Source: Geodermatophilus normandii
GTDB taxonomy: Bacteria > Actinomycetota > Actinomycetes > Mycobacteriales > Geodermatophilaceae
NCBI RefSeq assembly: GCF_003182485.1
Contig: NZ_QGTX01000001.1
Span: 1,942,001 to 2,006,000, forward strand
DNA length: 64,000 nt
Direction: 5' to 3'
A model generated the notes under the pieces. The model saw nothing but the letters and a program-made list of their open reading frames with translations, was not told the origin of the DNA and did no database searches. Made by a program: the position numbers and the translations under genes. Positions 50,815-61,258 of the stretch are shown one piece after another; the stretch's first letter is position 1, and each line of letters opens with the position of its first letter.

Positions 50815-51006
50815 GCCGACACCCTTCGTCCACGCGCCCGGGACGACCGCACGCAGCGGTCCGTCGGGGGAGCGACGGCGGTGGAGGCGCCCGGTGGACG
50901 CCCGCCGGTGGGTACCGGCGCCGTGATCGGACCGTAACGTTCCGTCAGGGCCGACCGTGGGAGGCGACGGTGCGTGTCGCCATGTCTCCTCCCGGTGAGG
51001 GGACGG

Positions 51007-51897
51007 TCAGGCGGCGGAGGCGAACGGTGCGGAGGCGGCGGGCCGCAGGCCGGCCAGCGTCGCGGCGACCTCGTCGACGACACCCCGGTGGAAGGGCAGC
51101 GACATGTGCCCCACGCCCCGCACGAGGACGTTGCGGGCCCGCAGGTCGGGGTGGTCGCAGCGGCCGAGCCGGGTGGGGACGACGAGCTGGTCGAGGTTGC
51201 TGTAGACGGCGGTCATGGGGGTCGACCAGTCCGGCGCGGGCTCGGCGAGCTCCTGCAGCACCGTCGACCCCGGCCGCAGCTGGCGCACCATCGGCGTCGG
51301 GAGCAGGTGGGCCAGCACCGAGCCGCCGTGCGGCGTGCCGAGGGTCACGAGCGACTCGACCCGCCGGCCGCCGCCCTGCCGCTGCACGTAGTACCGGGAG
51401 ATCAGGCCGCCGAGACTGTGTCCGACCAGGTGGACGCGGTCGTGCCCGGTCTGGGCGCAGATGCGCTCGACGTGCTCGCCGAGGTCGCGGGCGCCCTCGG
51501 CGACGTCGCCGAGGAGGGGGCTGTAGTTCCAGGTGCAGACCTGCGCGAAGCCGCGCCGGCGCAGCCCGCGCCGCATGACGGTGAAGATCGACCGGTTGTC
51601 GATGAGCCCGTGGACCAGCAGGACGGGGATGCGGGCGGCGAGGGGGTCGGCGGCGAAGAGCGCGCGCACGCTCGGCGGCTGCTCGCCCGGCCGGCAGCGG
51701 GGGTCCAGCCGCAGGGGCTCCCTGCGGGCGCCGAGCGGGTAGAGCAGCGTGTGCGCGCCGACCCAGGCCAGCTCGGTGAGGCCGCCGGCGACGGCGCCGG
51801 GGGAGATCAGGGACCGCAGCGCCTCCCGTGGCGTTCCCGGGGAGAGCTCGTCGGTGTGCCACCCTGGACGGCACCCGGGGTCGCCGGTCGCGCGCAT
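51007..51897 (-). CDS. lipase/esterase, alpha/beta hydrolase
   Basis: The 296-residue protein has PVLLVHGLIDNRSIFTVMRR, NYSPLLGDVAEGARDLGEHV, the nucleophile elbow VHLVGHSLGGLISRYYVQ, LVTLGTPHGGSVLAHLLP, a likely acid in AVYSNLDQLVVP and His in RGVGHMSLPFH. This resembles triacylglycerol lipase/PGAP1-type enzymes with an oxyanion HG motif. I see no signal peptide, but the N-terminal 50 residues include a weakly hydrophobic stretch. It is divergent from the membrane protein gene. Confidence 0.87.
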   Translation of the reverse strand: MRATGDPGCRPGWHTDELSPGTPREALRSLISPGAVAGGLTELAWVGAHTLLYPLGARREPLRLDPRCRPGEQPPSVRALFAADPLAARIPVLLVHGLIDNRSIFTVMRRGLRRRGFAQVCTWNYSPLLGDVAEGARDLGEHVERICAQTGHDRVHLVGHSLGGLISRYYVQRQGGGRRVESLVTLGTPHGGSVLAHLLPTPMVRQLRPGSTVLQELAEPAPDWSTPMTAVYSNLDQLVVPTRLGRCDHPDLRARNVLVRGVGHMSLPFHRGVVDEVAATLAGLRPAASAPFASAA

Positions 51898-51955
51898 GGA
51901 CGTCCTCCCCGTTCGACGGCCGCGGCGGTGTCCCGGGAGCCGGGGCCGTCGAGGC

Positions 51956-52044
51956 GGAGCGCTTGCGTGGCGCTCCGTTCACAGGACGGTAATGCCCTGG
52001 TGTGGCCACCGTCACACGGACGGTGCGGAGATCTCGACGAGATC
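51956..52044. promoter_or_regulatory. three inverted repeats in divergent spacer
   Basis: The 186-base gap holds ggagcgc/gcgctcc (51956-51976), caccgtc/gacggtg (52007-52025) and the near-continuous palindrome GATCTCGACGAGATC (52030-52044). Their placement between divergent lipase and membrane protein genes suggests operators. No regulator gene lies adjacent. Confidence 0.45.
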
Positions 52045-52083
52045 GAGACCGGAACGCAACACATCCCGACGAAGGGGGGACCC

Positions 52084-53205
52084 GTGGCCGGCCGTGAGAG
52101 CTCAGCCCGCGACGACCGGATCCGCGACGACCGGCCCCGCGCCGCGGCGGGTGCTCGCCGGACGGCGACCTCCGGTGCCCGCAGGACCGGGTCGCCCCGG
52201 GCCGGTGACCGGCGGCCGGGTGCCGGTCCGACCGGTGACCGGCGGCCGGCACGCGGCGCGGCCGGCGGGGCCGTGCCGGCCCCCGGTGACGGCCTGGTCG
52301 TCGGGGACCCGCCCGGGACCGCCCGCGCCGTCGGCGTCCTGCTGGTGCTCGCCGGCCTCGCTGCGGCGGCCGGGCTCTTCCCGACCTACCTGGTCGTCGG
52401 CGGGCAGGAGCTCACCCTGGGGGGTGGCCCCGGTGGTGCGCTGGTCGGCCTCGTCGTCCCGCTGACCGCCGTCGCGGTGGGGGCGGGCCTGGCCGCCGGG
52501 CGGGTGCCCCGCCTCGGGCTGGCCTACGCCGGCGTCGGCGGCGCGCTGGCCCTCGGCTCGCTGCTCATCGAGGTCTACCGCGGCAGCAGCTCCACCGTCC
52601 GCCCGGGCGTCGAGGTGCTCGCCGGCGAGCGCGTGCTCACCAGCTCCGTCCAGACCGGCGCCGGCTGGTGGCTGCAGGTGGCCGCGCTGGCGCTGACCGT
52701 CGTCGCGGGGGCCCTCGCCGCGGCCTCCTGGAACCGCACGGTCATGGAGGACCGCGGCGCGCTGGACCCGGCCCGCCCCGGGCTGGCCGGCGCCGCCGTC
52801 GTGCTCGGCGTCCTCACCGTGCTGTGCCTCGCGCTCCCCGCCGCCGACGTCCCCGACCGGCTGGTCGACGACCCGTCCACCGGCCTGGAGGTCGTGGTCG
52901 AGCAGCAGGGCCCCCAGGCGCTGCTGGAGCGGCCGGGCCTGGCGCTGCTCGGCGGGCTGCTGCTGGCCGGCGCCGTGCTGCTCGGGTCGGTGCTGGCCCC
53001 CTCCCTGCGGCCGCGGCTGGCCGCCGTCGGGGGCTTCCTCGCCGTCGCGGTGACCGTGCTCGCCGCCGGGCTCGGCGGCCTGCGCGACGCCGTCGCCTCC
53101 GACGAGCTGGACTGGACCGTCCCCGGTGCCGGCCTGCTCGCCGCCGGCCTGGCCTACGGGCTGCTCACGCTGCTCGCCTGGCGGCTGCGCCGCACCCCCT
53201 CGTGA
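52084..53205 (+). CDS. multi-pass membrane protein, unknown
   Basis: The 373-residue protein has a basic, disordered N-terminal 75 residues rich in Arg, Ala and Gly, then about eight hydrophobic helices (for example VGVLLVLAGLAAAAGLFPTY, GALVGLVVPLTAVAVGAGLA, LGGLLLAGAVLLGSVLAP). An extracellular loop near residue 170 contains YRGSSSTVRPGVEVLAG. GTG 52084 follows GAAGGGGGG. I recognise no family. The stop overlaps the B12-like gene (GTGA), so they are coupled. Confidence 0.8.
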   Translation: MAGRESSARDDRIRDDRPRAAAGARRTATSGARRTGSPRAGDRRPGAGPTGDRRPARGAAGGAVPAPGDGLVVGDPPGTARAVGVLLVLAGLAAAAGLFPTYLVVGGQELTLGGGPGGALVGLVVPLTAVAVGAGLAAGRVPRLGLAYAGVGGALALGSLLIEVYRGSSSTVRPGVEVLAGERVLTSSVQTGAGWWLQVAALALTVVAGALAAASWNRTVMEDRGALDPARPGLAGAAVVLGVLTVLCLALPAADVPDRLVDDPSTGLEVVVEQQGPQALLERPGLALLGGLLLAGAVLLGSVLAPSLRPRLAAVGGFLAVAVTVLAAGLGGLRDAVASDELDWTVPGAGLLAAGLAYGLLTLLAWRLRRTPS

Positions 53206-53573
53206 CGGCGGCGGAGCGGCTGCGCGTCGTCGTCGCCGGGCCCGACGGCCAGGACGACCCGCGGGCGGTCGCCCTGGCCCGCGCGCTGCGCGACACCGGC
53301 GCCGAGGTGGTGCTGACCGGCGAGGTCGCCTCCGCCGGCCGGCTGGCGGCGACCGTCGTCCAGGAGGACGCCGACGCCGTCGGGCTGACCGGGGCGCCGC
53401 CGGACCTGCTCGCCGAGGTGCTCGACCGGCTCGCCGCCGCGGGCGTCGACGACGTCACCGCCTTCGTCCTGGGCGCCACCACCGGTCTCCCGGACGGCGT
53501 CCGCGGGTTCGCCGACGGCGTCACGCCCGACGACGTCGTCGCCGCGCTGCGCGAGGCCGCCGGGGGGCTGTGA
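53202..53573 (+). CDS. B12-binding-like domain protein lacking the His ligand
   Basis: The 123-residue protein matches the C-terminal cobalamin domain of methylmalonyl-CoA mutase in shape: [57 protein letters not shown], and a last strand ending [17 protein letters not shown]. The usual DxHxxG reads DGQDDP, with Gln for the cobalt-binding His. It may not bind B12 in the base-off mode. It sits just ahead of sucC, in a succinyl-CoA context. Confidence 0.75.
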   Translation: MTAAERLRVVVAGPDGQDDPRAVALARALRDTGAEVVLTGEVASAGRLAATVVQEDADAVGLTGAPPDLLAEVLDRLAAAGVDDVTAFVLGATTGLPDGVRGFADGVTPDDVVAALREAAGGL

Positions 53574-53623
53574 GCCCGGGCACGGGCCCCGGTGCCGGTG
53601 CGGCGGCCGGACGGGGCGAGGTT

Positions 53624-53629
53624 TACGGT
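53624..53629 (+). promoter_or_regulatory. -10 element for leaderless sucC
   Basis: TACGGT fits TAnnnT and ends eight bases before GTG 53638. No ribosome site is present, so sucCD is probably transcribed leaderless. Confidence 0.5.
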
Positions 53630-53637
53630 CCCTGTTC

Positions 53638-54798
53638 GTGGATCTCTTCGAGTACCAGGCGCGTGACCTGCTGGCCTCGCACGGCGTGCCCGTGCTCCCC
53701 GGCGGCGTGGCCGAGACACCCGACCAGGCCGAGGCGATCGCCCGCGAGATCGGGCAGACCGTCGTCGTCAAGGCGCAGGTCAAGACCGGTGGCCGCGGCA
53801 AGGCCGGCGGCGTCAAGCTCGCCGACAACCCGGAGGACGCCCGGGCGCGGGCCCAGGACATCCTCGGCCTCGACATCAAGGGCCACATCACCCACCGCGT
53901 GATGGTGGCCCAGGCCAGCGACATCGCCGAGGAGTACTACTTCTCCTACCTCCTCGACCGCTCCAACCGCACCTTCCTGGCGATGGCCAGCGTCGAGGGC
54001 GGCATGGAGATCGAGCAGCTCGCCGTCGAGCGCCCCGAGGCACTGGCCCGCATCCCGGTCGACGCCAGCCGGGGTGTCGACGAGGCCAAGGCCGCCGAGA
54101 TCGTCGACGCCGCGGGCTTCGCCCCCGAGGTCCGCGACCAGGTGATCGCGATCGCCGTGCAGCTGTGGGAGGTCTTCAGCGAGGAGGACGCCACCCTCGT
54201 CGAGGTCAACCCGCTGGCCAAGGCGCCCGACGGCACCGTGCTCGCGCTCGACGCCAAGGTGACCCTCGACGAGAACGCCTCCTTCCGGCACGCCGGGCAC
54301 GCGGCGCTCGAGGACACCGCCGCGGCCGACCCGCTCGAGGCGCGCGCCAAGGAGAAGGACCTCAACTACGTCAAGCTCGAGGGCGAGGTCGGGATCATCG
54401 GCAACGGTGCCGGCCTGGTCATGAGCACCCTCGACGTCGTCGCCTACGCGGGCGAGGAGTTCGGCGGGGTCAAGCCGGCCAACTTCCTCGACATCGGCGG
54501 CGGCGCCTCGGCCGAGGTCATGGCCAACGGGCTGGACATCATCCTGTCCGACCCGGCCGTGAAGAGCGTGTTCGTCAACGTCTTCGGCGGGATCACCGCC
54601 TGCGACGCCGTCGCCAACGGCATCGTCAGCGCCCTGGGCATCCTCGGTGACGAGGCCGCCAAGCCCCTGGTCGTCCGGCTCGACGGCAACAACGTCGAGG
54701 AGGGACGGCGCATCCTCGCCGAGGCGAACCACCCGCTGGTGACCGTGGTGGACACGATGGACGGCGCCGCCCGCCGGGCCGCCGAGCTCGCCGCCTGA
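53638..54798 (+). CDS. sucC: succinyl-CoA synthetase beta subunit
   Basis: SucC carries the ATP-grasp and succinate site of the TCA-cycle enzyme. The 386-residue protein starts [20 protein letters not shown] (GTG start) and has [55 protein letters not shown] and [13 protein letters not shown]. sucD follows after 30 bases. Confidence 0.97.
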   Translation: MDLFEYQARDLLASHGVPVLPGGVAETPDQAEAIAREIGQTVVVKAQVKTGGRGKAGGVKLADNPEDARARAQDILGLDIKGHITHRVMVAQASDIAEEYYFSYLLDRSNRTFLAMASVEGGMEIEQLAVERPEALARIPVDASRGVDEAKAAEIVDAAGFAPEVRDQVIAIAVQLWEVFSEEDATLVEVNPLAKAPDGTVLALDAKVTLDENASFRHAGHAALEDTAAADPLEARAKEKDLNYVKLEGEVGIIGNGAGLVMSTLDVVAYAGEEFGGVKPANFLDIGGGASAEVMANGLDIILSDPAVKSVFVNVFGGITACDAVANGIVSALGILGDEAAKPLVVRLDGNNVEEGRRILAEANHPLVTVVDTMDGAARRAAELAA

Positions 54799-54828
54799 TC
54801 GCCCTCACCCCAGACAGGACCTGAAGAG

Positions 54829-55707
54829 ATGTCGATCTTCCTCAACGAGAACAGCAAGGTCATCGTCCAGGGCATGACCGGCTCGGAGGGGCGCAAGCAC
54901 ACCCAGCGCATGCTCGCCTCCGGCACCGCGATCGTCGGCGGCGTGAACCCGAAGAAGGCCGGCGAGAGCGTCGACTTCGACGGCGCCAGCGTGCCGGTGT
55001 TCGGCAGCGTGTCCGAGGCCATGAAGGAGACCGGCGCCGACGTCAGCGTCATCTTCGTGCCGCCGGCCGGCGCCAAGGGCGCGGTCATCGAGGCCGTCGA
55101 CGCCCAGATCGGCCTCGCCGTCGTCATCACCGAGGGCATCCCGGTGCACGACTCGACCTACTTCTGGGCGCACGCCCAGGGTGGCTCGACCCGCATCATC
55201 GGCCCGAACTGTCCCGGCCTGATCAGCCCCGGGCGCTCCAACGCGGGCATCATCCCGGCCAACATCACCAAGCAGGGCAGGATCGGCCTGGTCAGCAAGT
55301 CCGGCACGCTGACCTACCAGATGATGTACGAGCTCCGGGACATCGGCTTCTCCACCGCGATCGGCATCGGCGGCGACCCGGTCATCGGCACCACGCACAT
55401 CGATGCCCTCCAGGCGTTCCAGGACGACCCGGAGACCGAGGCCATCGTGATGATCGGCGAGATCGGTGGCGACGCCGAGGAGCGCGCGGCGGACTTCGTC
55501 AAGGCCAGCGTCACCAAGCCGGTCGTCGGCTACGTGGCCGGCTTCACCGCGCCCGAGGGCAAGACGATGGGCCACGCCGGCGCCATCGTGTCCGGCTCGG
55601 CCGGCACCGCGCAGGCCAAGAAGGAGGCCCTCGAGGCCGCGGGGGTCAGGGTCGGCAAGACGCCGTCGGAGACCGCGCGCCTCATGCGGGAGATCGTCGG
55701 CGCGTAG
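54829..55707 (+). CDS. sucD: succinyl-CoA synthetase alpha subunit
   Basis: SucD binds CoA and carries the phosphohistidine. The 292-residue protein has [20 protein letters not shown], the CoA site [23 protein letters not shown] and the active His249 in [23 protein letters not shown] 54829 has only a weak GAAGAG ribosome site. A strong hairpin follows the stop. Confidence 0.97.
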   Translation: MSIFLNENSKVIVQGMTGSEGRKHTQRMLASGTAIVGGVNPKKAGESVDFDGASVPVFGSVSEAMKETGADVSVIFVPPAGAKGAVIEAVDAQIGLAVVITEGIPVHDSTYFWAHAQGGSTRIIGPNCPGLISPGRSNAGIIPANITKQGRIGLVSKSGTLTYQMMYELRDIGFSTAIGIGGDPVIGTTHIDALQAFQDDPETEAIVMIGEIGGDAEERAADFVKASVTKPVVGYVAGFTAPEGKTMGHAGAIVSGSAGTAQAKKEALEAAGVRVGKTPSETARLMREIVGA

Positions 55708-55725
55708 GCCGGCGACGACGTCCTG

Positions 55726-55759
55726 CTGCCCCGGTCCCCGCCTGCGGGGGCCGGGGCAG
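55726..55759 (+). terminator. terminator after sucD
   Basis: CTGCCCCGGTCCCC (55726-55739) pairs with 55746-55759 over 14 bp with one G-T pair, loop gcctgc. It ends the sucCD transcript. Further on, cgtggcgc/gcgccacg near 55810-55835 forms a second hairpin in the leader of the next gene. Confidence 0.8.
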
Positions 55760-55888
55760 CGGTGGTTGCGAGGCGGGTCACGATCTGGCCCGTGCTGGTG
55801 AGAGGCGTGCGTGGCGCGGTTGCAGCGCGCCACGGTGGGGGAGAGCATCCGCGACGCCGTACCTGTAGTGACGAGAGGTAGTCGAACG

Positions 55889-57052
55889 ATGACGTCCAGT
55901 CAGCCGCCCCAGCAGCCCGGGGTCCCCGGGCAGCCGGGTCCGGGCGGTCAGCCGGGGTACGGGCAGCAGCCCCCCGCGTCTCCGCCGCCGTACGGCGCGC
56001 CGCAGGGCCAGCCGCCCCACGGCCAGCCGGCTCCCGGTCAGCAGCCCCACGGTGCGCAGCAGCCGTACGGCCAGCAGCCCCCCTACGGCCAGTCCTCCTC
56101 CGGCCAGCCCCCCTACGGCCAGCCCCCCTACGGCCAGCCGCCGTACGGCCAGCAGCCCCCCTACGGCCCGCCCCACGGCGGCCCGTCGCCGTTCGCGCAG
56201 GGCTCCCGCGGCTCCGGCGGCGCCGGGTTCGACCTCGAGCGGCTGAAGGTCGCCGACTACGTCGTCGCGGCCGGTGCGGTCGCCTACCTGGTCCTCGCGC
56301 TGCTGACCTGGATCGACTTCGACGAGATCTACTTCTCCGACGACTTCAACGTCAGCGGCTTCTCGTTCAGCGGCCTGGTCACGTTCAGCTTCATCCTGCT
56401 GCTGGCCGCGGCCGTCTGGGCGCTCCTCCCGGCGGTGACCGAGGTCCGGTTGGGCTTCCCGCGCAGCTGGATCACGGTGGGTCTCGCCGCCCTGGCCCTG
56501 CTGCTCACGCTGATCGCCTGGATCCAGACCTTCGAGTGGGAGTTCAGCCTCGTCGGCCTGCTCGCCCTCCTCGTGACCGCGGCCGTCACGGCGTTCGCCC
56601 TGCTGCGGCTGCTGCCGGAGATGCGGAGCGAGCCGGCCCTGCCCGGCGCCTTCGCCGGTGCCGCCCAGTGGGCCAACCAGCAGGCGCCGGACTTCGGTGC
56701 CCAGGGCGGGCACCCCGGCCGGTACGGGCAGCCCGGCCAGTCGACCGACCCGGGCCAGTACGGCCAGCCGGCCCAGTACGGACAGCCCGCCCCGTACGGG
56801 CAGGCCGTCGAGTACGGCCAGGCCGGTCAGTACGGGCAGCCGGGTCAGTTCGGGCAGGCACCCCAGGGCCACGCCGCCCAGGGCCACGCCGCCCAGGGCC
56901 ACGCCGCCCAGGGCCACGCCGCCCAGAGCCCGGCCCCGCAGGGGTACGGGCAGCCGTACACCCCGTCCCCGGCGACCGACCCCGGTCAGCACCCGTCCGG
57001 TCAGCACGGTCAGCCCGGCGGTTCCACCGCCTCGGGGGCCGGCCAGCCCTGA
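55889..57052 (+). CDS. Pro/Gln/Tyr-rich four-helix membrane protein (DUF5336-like)
   Basis: The 387-residue protein has a low-complexity N-terminus (1-110) of GQ(P)PYGQ repeats, four hydrophobic helices (about 125-255: [78 protein letters not shown]) and a C-terminal tail of GQYGQP repeats plus four exact QGHAA units. The layout matches mycobacterial Rv0954, at the same position after sucCD. It may be an envelope or divisome component. ATG 55889 follows GAGAGG. Confidence 0.85.
   Translation: MTSSQPPQQPGVPGQPGPGGQPGYGQQPPASPPPYGAPQGQPPHGQPAPGQQPHGAQQPYGQQPPYGQSSSGQPPYGQPPYGQPPYGQQPPYGPPHGGPSPFAQGSRGSGGAGFDLERLKVADYVVAAGAVAYLVLALLTWIDFDEIYFSDDFNVSGFSFSGLVTFSFILLLAAAVWALLPAVTEVRLGFPRSWITVGLAALALLLTLIAWIQTFEWEFSLVGLLALLVTAAVTAFALLRLLPEMRSEPALPGAFAGAAQWANQQAPDFGAQGGHPGRYGQPGQSTDPGQYGQPAQYGQPAPYGQAVEYGQAGQYGQPGQFGQAPQGHAAQGHAAQGHAAQGHAAQSPAPQGYGQPYTPSPATDPGQHPSGQHGQPGGSTASGAGQP
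56864..56923. repeat. four exact tandem 15-bp units in coding sequence
   Basis: cagggccacgccgcc occurs four times in succession without a mismatch, encoding QGHAA each time. Identity at the DNA level points to recent expansion and probable length variation between strains. Confidence 0.9.
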
Positions 57053-57195
57053 CCCCCGCCCCGCGAGGGGCACCCCGTCCCGACGAGGGCCTGCGGCACC
57101 CGCCGCCGGCCCTCGTCGGCGTCCGGGGCCGGACGCTCGCCGGGTCCCGGCGCGTGCGGCGGACAGAGGGCGGCCGCGCTTGCGAGAGTGGGGGC

Positions 57196-58390
57196 GTGGT
57201 CTCCCTGCTGGCGCGCCTCCCCCTGCCGGGACAGCGCGGCCCCGGTGCGGGGCGGCCCTGGTACCCGGCCGCCCTCACCGCCGCCGCCACCGCCGCGGTG
57301 ACGCTGCTCGGGCTGGCCGGCCTGGGCCTGGCGGTCGTCGTGGTGGAGACGCTCGACCCGGCCGGCGGCCTCTCGGCCGGCGGCGCGGCGCGGGCCGGCG
57401 GGCAACTGTGGCTGCTCGCGAACGGCGGCGGCCTCGACCTCACCTCCGGGCCGCTGGTCCTCGCGCCGCTGCTGCTCACCCTCGCCGTCGCCTGGGGGCT
57501 GTCCCGGGCCGGTCGGGGGGTCGCGCGCCTCGTCGAGCCGGCCGGTGCCCGCGCGGCCGCGGTCGTCGTGGCGGCCGGGGTGTCGGTGCACACGCTCCTC
57601 GCCGTGCTGCTGGCGCTCGCCGTCGACGGGCCCGGTGCGCGCACCGACCTGCTCCGCTGTGCCGCCGGGGCCGCCGTCCTCGCCCTGGTCGCCGTGGGCT
57701 GGGGCGTGCTGCGGGAGACCGACCTGCCCGACGCCGTGCTCGACCGCCTCCCGGGACCGGTCCGCCCGCTGCTGCCCGCGGTGCTCGCCGGGCTGCTCAC
57801 CGCGGTCGGGCTGGGCTGCGTGGTGGTCGCCGTCGCGGTCGCCTCCGACACCGCCGGGTACGCCGCCGTCGAGGACGCCCTCGGCGGCTCGGGCGCGGGG
57901 GCGCTCGGGCTGCTGGCCCTCGGGCCGTGCTGCTGCCCAACGCCGCCGCGGCGGCGCTGGGGGTGGCCGCCGGGCCGGGGTTCGCGATCGGTGCCGGCAC
58001 CGTCGTCTCGGTGCACGGGATCAGCCTCGGGCCGGTCCCGGCCCTGCCGCTGCTGGCGGCGCTGCCCGACACCCAGGCGGTGCCGCTGCTGGCCTTCGTC
58101 TCGCAGGCGGTCCCGGTGCTGGCCGGCCTGGTGGCCGGGGCGGTCCTGGGCCGCCACCTGGGCGACGACGACGGCGGCTCGGTGGTCGCGGGCCTGTGGG
58201 GCGTGCTCGGCGGGCTGCTGCTCGGCGTGGCCGCGGGCGCCGTCGCCGCGATGGCCGGGGGTCCCTGGGCGACGGCGCGCTCGCCGACGTCGGCGCCCCT
58301 CCGGTGGCGACCGCCCTGTCGGTGGCGCTGCAGGCCGGCGTCGCCGGCGCGGTCGGGGCGGCCACCGCCCGCTGGCGGTCCCTCGGCTGA
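57196..58390 (+). CDS. DUF6350 multi-pass membrane protein (two frameshifts)
   Basis: The product of about 398 residues is mostly hydrophobic helices ([40 protein letters not shown]; later GTVVSVHGISLGPVPALPLL, LWGVLGGLLLGVAAGAVAAM). The position between the Rv0954-like gene and purN equals Rv0955. GTG 57196 opens the first frame. Continuity requires a shift near 57925-57927 (to VLLPNAAAAALGVAAGP) and another at G5 58257-58261 (to GDGALADVGAPPVATAL). Each is one missing base. Function unknown. Confidence 0.82.
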
Positions 58391-58408
58391 CGCCGCGCGC
58401 CGCGTCGA

Positions 58409-58414
58409 TAGGGT
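58409..58414 (+). promoter_or_regulatory. -10 element for leaderless purN
   Basis: TAGGGT matches TAnnnT and ends seven bases before GTG 58422. There is no ribosome site. Confidence 0.5.
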
Positions 58415-58421
58415 CGCGGTC

Positions 58422-59029
58422 GTGCCCGGCCCCGACTCCCCACCGCGGGCGCGGGTCGTCGTCCTGCTCTCGGGGACGGGGTCGCTGTGCGCGGCGCTGC
58501 TCGAGGCGGCCGACGAGCCGGGCTACCCCGCGCAGGTGGTCGCCGTCGGCGCGGACCGCGAGGCCCCGGCCTCCAGCACGCCCGCCGCCGGGGCCTTCCG
58601 ACGTTCACCGTCGCGCTGCGCGACTTCCCCGACCGGGCCGCCTGGGACGCCGCGCTGGCCGGCGCGATCGCCGCGCACCGGCCCGACCTGGTGGTGTCCG
58701 CGGGGTTCATGAAGATCGTCGGTCCCGCCGTCCTGGCCCGCTACGAGGGCCGGCTGGTCAACACCCACCCCGCCCTGCTGCCGGCCTTCCCGGGCGCGCA
58801 CGCCGTCCGCGACGCGCTGGCCGCGGGCGTGGACGTCACCGGCAGCACGGTGCACCTCGTCGACGCCGGCGTGGACACCGGGCCGGTGCTCGCCCAGCGG
58901 GAGGTGCCGGTGCTGCCCGGTGACGACGAGGACCGCCTGCACGAACGGATCAAGGCCGTGGAGCGCACGCTCCTGGTGGAGACGGTGGCGCGACTCGTCA
59001 CCGGCACGACGGAGGAGAGCCCCCGATGA
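58422..59029 (+). CDS. purN: phosphoribosylglycinamide formyltransferase (frameshifted)
   Basis: PurN formylates GAR with 10-formyl-THF in purine synthesis. The N-terminal part has [20 protein letters not shown] and [15 protein letters not shown] in one frame. The rest reads [57 protein letters not shown] with the catalytic NxHPxxLP, and [19 protein letters not shown] in another. The shift lies near 58568-58569 and needs one added G. The gene is normally essential in purine prototrophs, so sequence error is likely. The stop overlaps purH (ATGA). Confidence 0.92.
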
Positions 59030-60576
59030 GCGACCGCACCCCGATCCGCCGCGCGCTGCTGGGTGTCTACGACAAGGCCGGGATCGAGGACCTCGCCCGC
59101 GGGCTGGCCGACGCCGGCGTCGAGCTGGTGAGCACCGGCGCGACGGCCCGGCGGATCGCCGACGCCGGCGTCGCGGTCACCCCGGTCGAGCAGGTCACCG
59201 GCTTCCCCGAGTGCCTCGACGGGCGGGTCAAGACCCTGCACCCGGCCGTGCACGCGGGGATCCTCGCCGACCGCCGCAGGCCCGAGCACGCCGCGCAGCT
59301 CGAGGACCTCGGCATCGCCGCCTTCGACCTGGTGGTGGTCAACCTCTACCCGTTCACCGAGACGGTGGCCTCGGGCGCGACGCCCGACGAGTGCGTCGAG
59401 CAGATCGACATCGGCGGCCCGGCGATGGTGCGCGCCGCGGCGAAGAACCACCCGTCGGTCGCCGTCGTCGTCGACCCGTCCCGCTACGCCGACGTGCTCG
59501 CCGCGGTCACCGCCGGCGGCTTCACCCTCGCCGAGCGGCAGCGGCTGGCGGCGGCCGCCTTCCGGCACACCGCGAGCTACGACATCGCCGTCGCCTCCTG
59601 GATGGGCAGCGTCCTCGCGCCCGACGAGGAGACGGTGTTCCCGTCCTGGGTCGGCGCGAGCTGGGAGCGGGCCGACGTCCTGCGCTACGGCGAGAACCCG
59701 CACCAGCAGGCGGCGCTCTACCGCGGCGGGCAGCGCGGGCTGGCGCACGCCGAGCAGCTGCACGGCAAGCAGATGTCCTACAACAACTACGTCGACACCG
59801 ACGCCGCCTGGCGGGCCGCGCAGGACCACAACGACCCGTGCGTGGCGATCATCAAGCACGCCAACCCGTGCGGGATCGCCGTCGGCACCGACATCGCCGC
59901 CGCCCACCGCAAGGCGCACGCCTGCGACCCGGTCTCGGCCTTCGGCGGCGTGATCGCGGCCAACCGCGAGGTCGACCTCGCCATGGCCGAGCAGGTCGCC
60001 GGCGTCTTCACCGAGGTCGTCGTCGCGCCGTCGTTCACCGCCGACGCGGTCGAGGTGCTGACGGCGAAGAAGAACATCCGGCTGCTGCGCCTGCCCGAGG
60101 CCGCCCGGCCGTCGGTGGAGATGCGGCCGGTGAGCGGCGGGCTGCTGCTGCAGAGCGCCGATCGCATCGACGCCGCCGGTGACGACCCGACCACCTGGAC
60201 GCTGGCCTGCGGGGAGCCGCTGGACGCCGCCGGCCTCGACGACCTGGTGTTCGCCTGGCGCAGCGTCCGCGCGGTGCGCAGCAACGCGATCCTGCTCGCG
60301 CACGACAAGGCGACCGTCGGTGTGGGGATGGGGCAGGTCAACCGGGTCGACGCCGCCCGCCTCGCCGTGACGCGGGCGGGGGAGCGGGCCGCGGGGTCGG
60401 TGGCCGCCTCCGACGCGTTCTTCCCCTTCGCCGACGGCCTGCAGGTGCTGCTCGACGCCGGCGTGCGGGCGGTGGTGCAGCCGGGCGGGTCGGTGCGCGA
60501 CGAGGAGGTCGTCGCCGCGGCGCGCGCGGCCGGCGTCCCGCTGTACCTCACCGGGACCCGGCACTTCGCCCACTGA
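59026..60576 (+). CDS. purH: bifunctional AICAR transformylase/IMP cyclohydrolase
   Basis: PurH performs the last two steps to IMP. The 516-residue protein has the N-terminal MGS-like cyclohydrolase ([36 protein letters not shown]) and the transformylase ([51 protein letters not shown] at the end). ATG 59026 overlaps purN. With folD downstream it links to one-carbon supply. Confidence 0.98.
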   Translation: MSDRTPIRRALLGVYDKAGIEDLARGLADAGVELVSTGATARRIADAGVAVTPVEQVTGFPECLDGRVKTLHPAVHAGILADRRRPEHAAQLEDLGIAAFDLVVVNLYPFTETVASGATPDECVEQIDIGGPAMVRAAAKNHPSVAVVVDPSRYADVLAAVTAGGFTLAERQRLAAAAFRHTASYDIAVASWMGSVLAPDEETVFPSWVGASWERADVLRYGENPHQQAALYRGGQRGLAHAEQLHGKQMSYNNYVDTDAAWRAAQDHNDPCVAIIKHANPCGIAVGTDIAAAHRKAHACDPVSAFGGVIAANREVDLAMAEQVAGVFTEVVVAPSFTADAVEVLTAKKNIRLLRLPEAARPSVEMRPVSGGLLLQSADRIDAAGDDPTTWTLACGEPLDAAGLDDLVFAWRSVRAVRSNAILLAHDKATVGVGMGQVNRVDAARLAVTRAGERAAGSVAASDAFFPFADGLQVLLDAGVRAVVQPGGSVRDEEVVAAARAAGVPLYLTGTRHFAH

Positions 60577-61257
60577 GTGAGCAACCCCGTGCCCCCCACC
60601 CCTCGCGAGCCCGGCTCGGGCCCCTCCACGGGGTCCCGTCCGCACCTCCGCCCACCCGGGCCGGGGGAGGAGGTCGAGGACGTCGACCTCGCCCGCGTCG
60701 ACTGGTGGGGCGCCGAGCTCGACGGCGTCACCTTCACCCGCTGCCGCTTCGACGACGCCGACCTCACCGAGGTGGTCACCCGGCGCTGCGTGTTCGACTC
60801 CTGCGTCCTCACCGGCGTGCGGATGGGCGGCTCACGGCACTCCGGCAGCGCGTTCCTGTCCTGCCGGTTCGACCGGGCGCGGCTGATCGACGTCGTCTGG
60901 GACGGCTGCAAGCTGACCGGCTCGCAGTTCCCCGGCGCCGTGCTGCGGCCGCTGACCAGCACCGACACCGACTGGAGCTGGACGTCGCTGCGCGGCGTGG
61001 ACCTCTCGGGCAGCGACCTGTCCGGTCAGCGGTTCCGGGAGGCCGACCTGACCGACGCCGACCTGCGGGAGTGCGACCTCACCGGCGCCGACCTCGACCG
61101 GGTCCGCATGCAGGGCACGAAGCTGCGCGGCAGCGACCTGCGGGGCGCGGCCACCGAGGCGGTGCCGTGGCGGGCGCTCGAGCTCACCGGCGTCCGGCTC
61201 GACCTGGTCCAGGCCGTCCAGGTCGCCATGGCCCACGGCGCCCTCGTCGAGGGCTGA
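60577..61257 (+). CDS. pentapeptide-repeat protein
   Basis: The 226-residue protein contains pentapeptide-type A(D/N)LxX strands: GVTFTRCRFDDADLTEV, SGSAFLSCRFDRARL, LRGVDLSGSDLSGQRF, READLTDADLRECDL, TGADLDRVRM. These form a right-handed quadrilateral beta helix. Some such proteins mimic DNA and protect gyrase, but nothing here shows that. GTG 60577 directly follows the purH stop. Codons 3-20 are occupied by a palindromic repeat, so the true start could be later. Confidence 0.85.
   Translation: MSNPVPPTPREPGSGPSTGSRPHLRPPGPGEEVEDVDLARVDWWGAELDGVTFTRCRFDDADLTEVVTRRCVFDSCVLTGVRMGGSRHSGSAFLSCRFDRARLIDVVWDGCKLTGSQFPGAVLRPLTSTDTDWSWTSLRGVDLSGSDLSGQRFREADLTDADLRECDLTGADLDRVRMQGTKLRGSDLRGAATEAVPWRALELTGVRLDLVQAVQVAMAHGALVEG
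60584..60634. repeat. palindromic repeat family 1, copy 4 (in CDS)
   Basis: Outer arms ACCCCGTG (60584-60591) and CACGGGGT (60627-60634) enclose CCTCGCGAGCCCGGCTCGGG. The core is a diverged TCGCGAGC palindrome. It lies in the first codons of the pentapeptide-repeat gene. Confidence 0.55.
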
Positions 61258-61258
61258 C

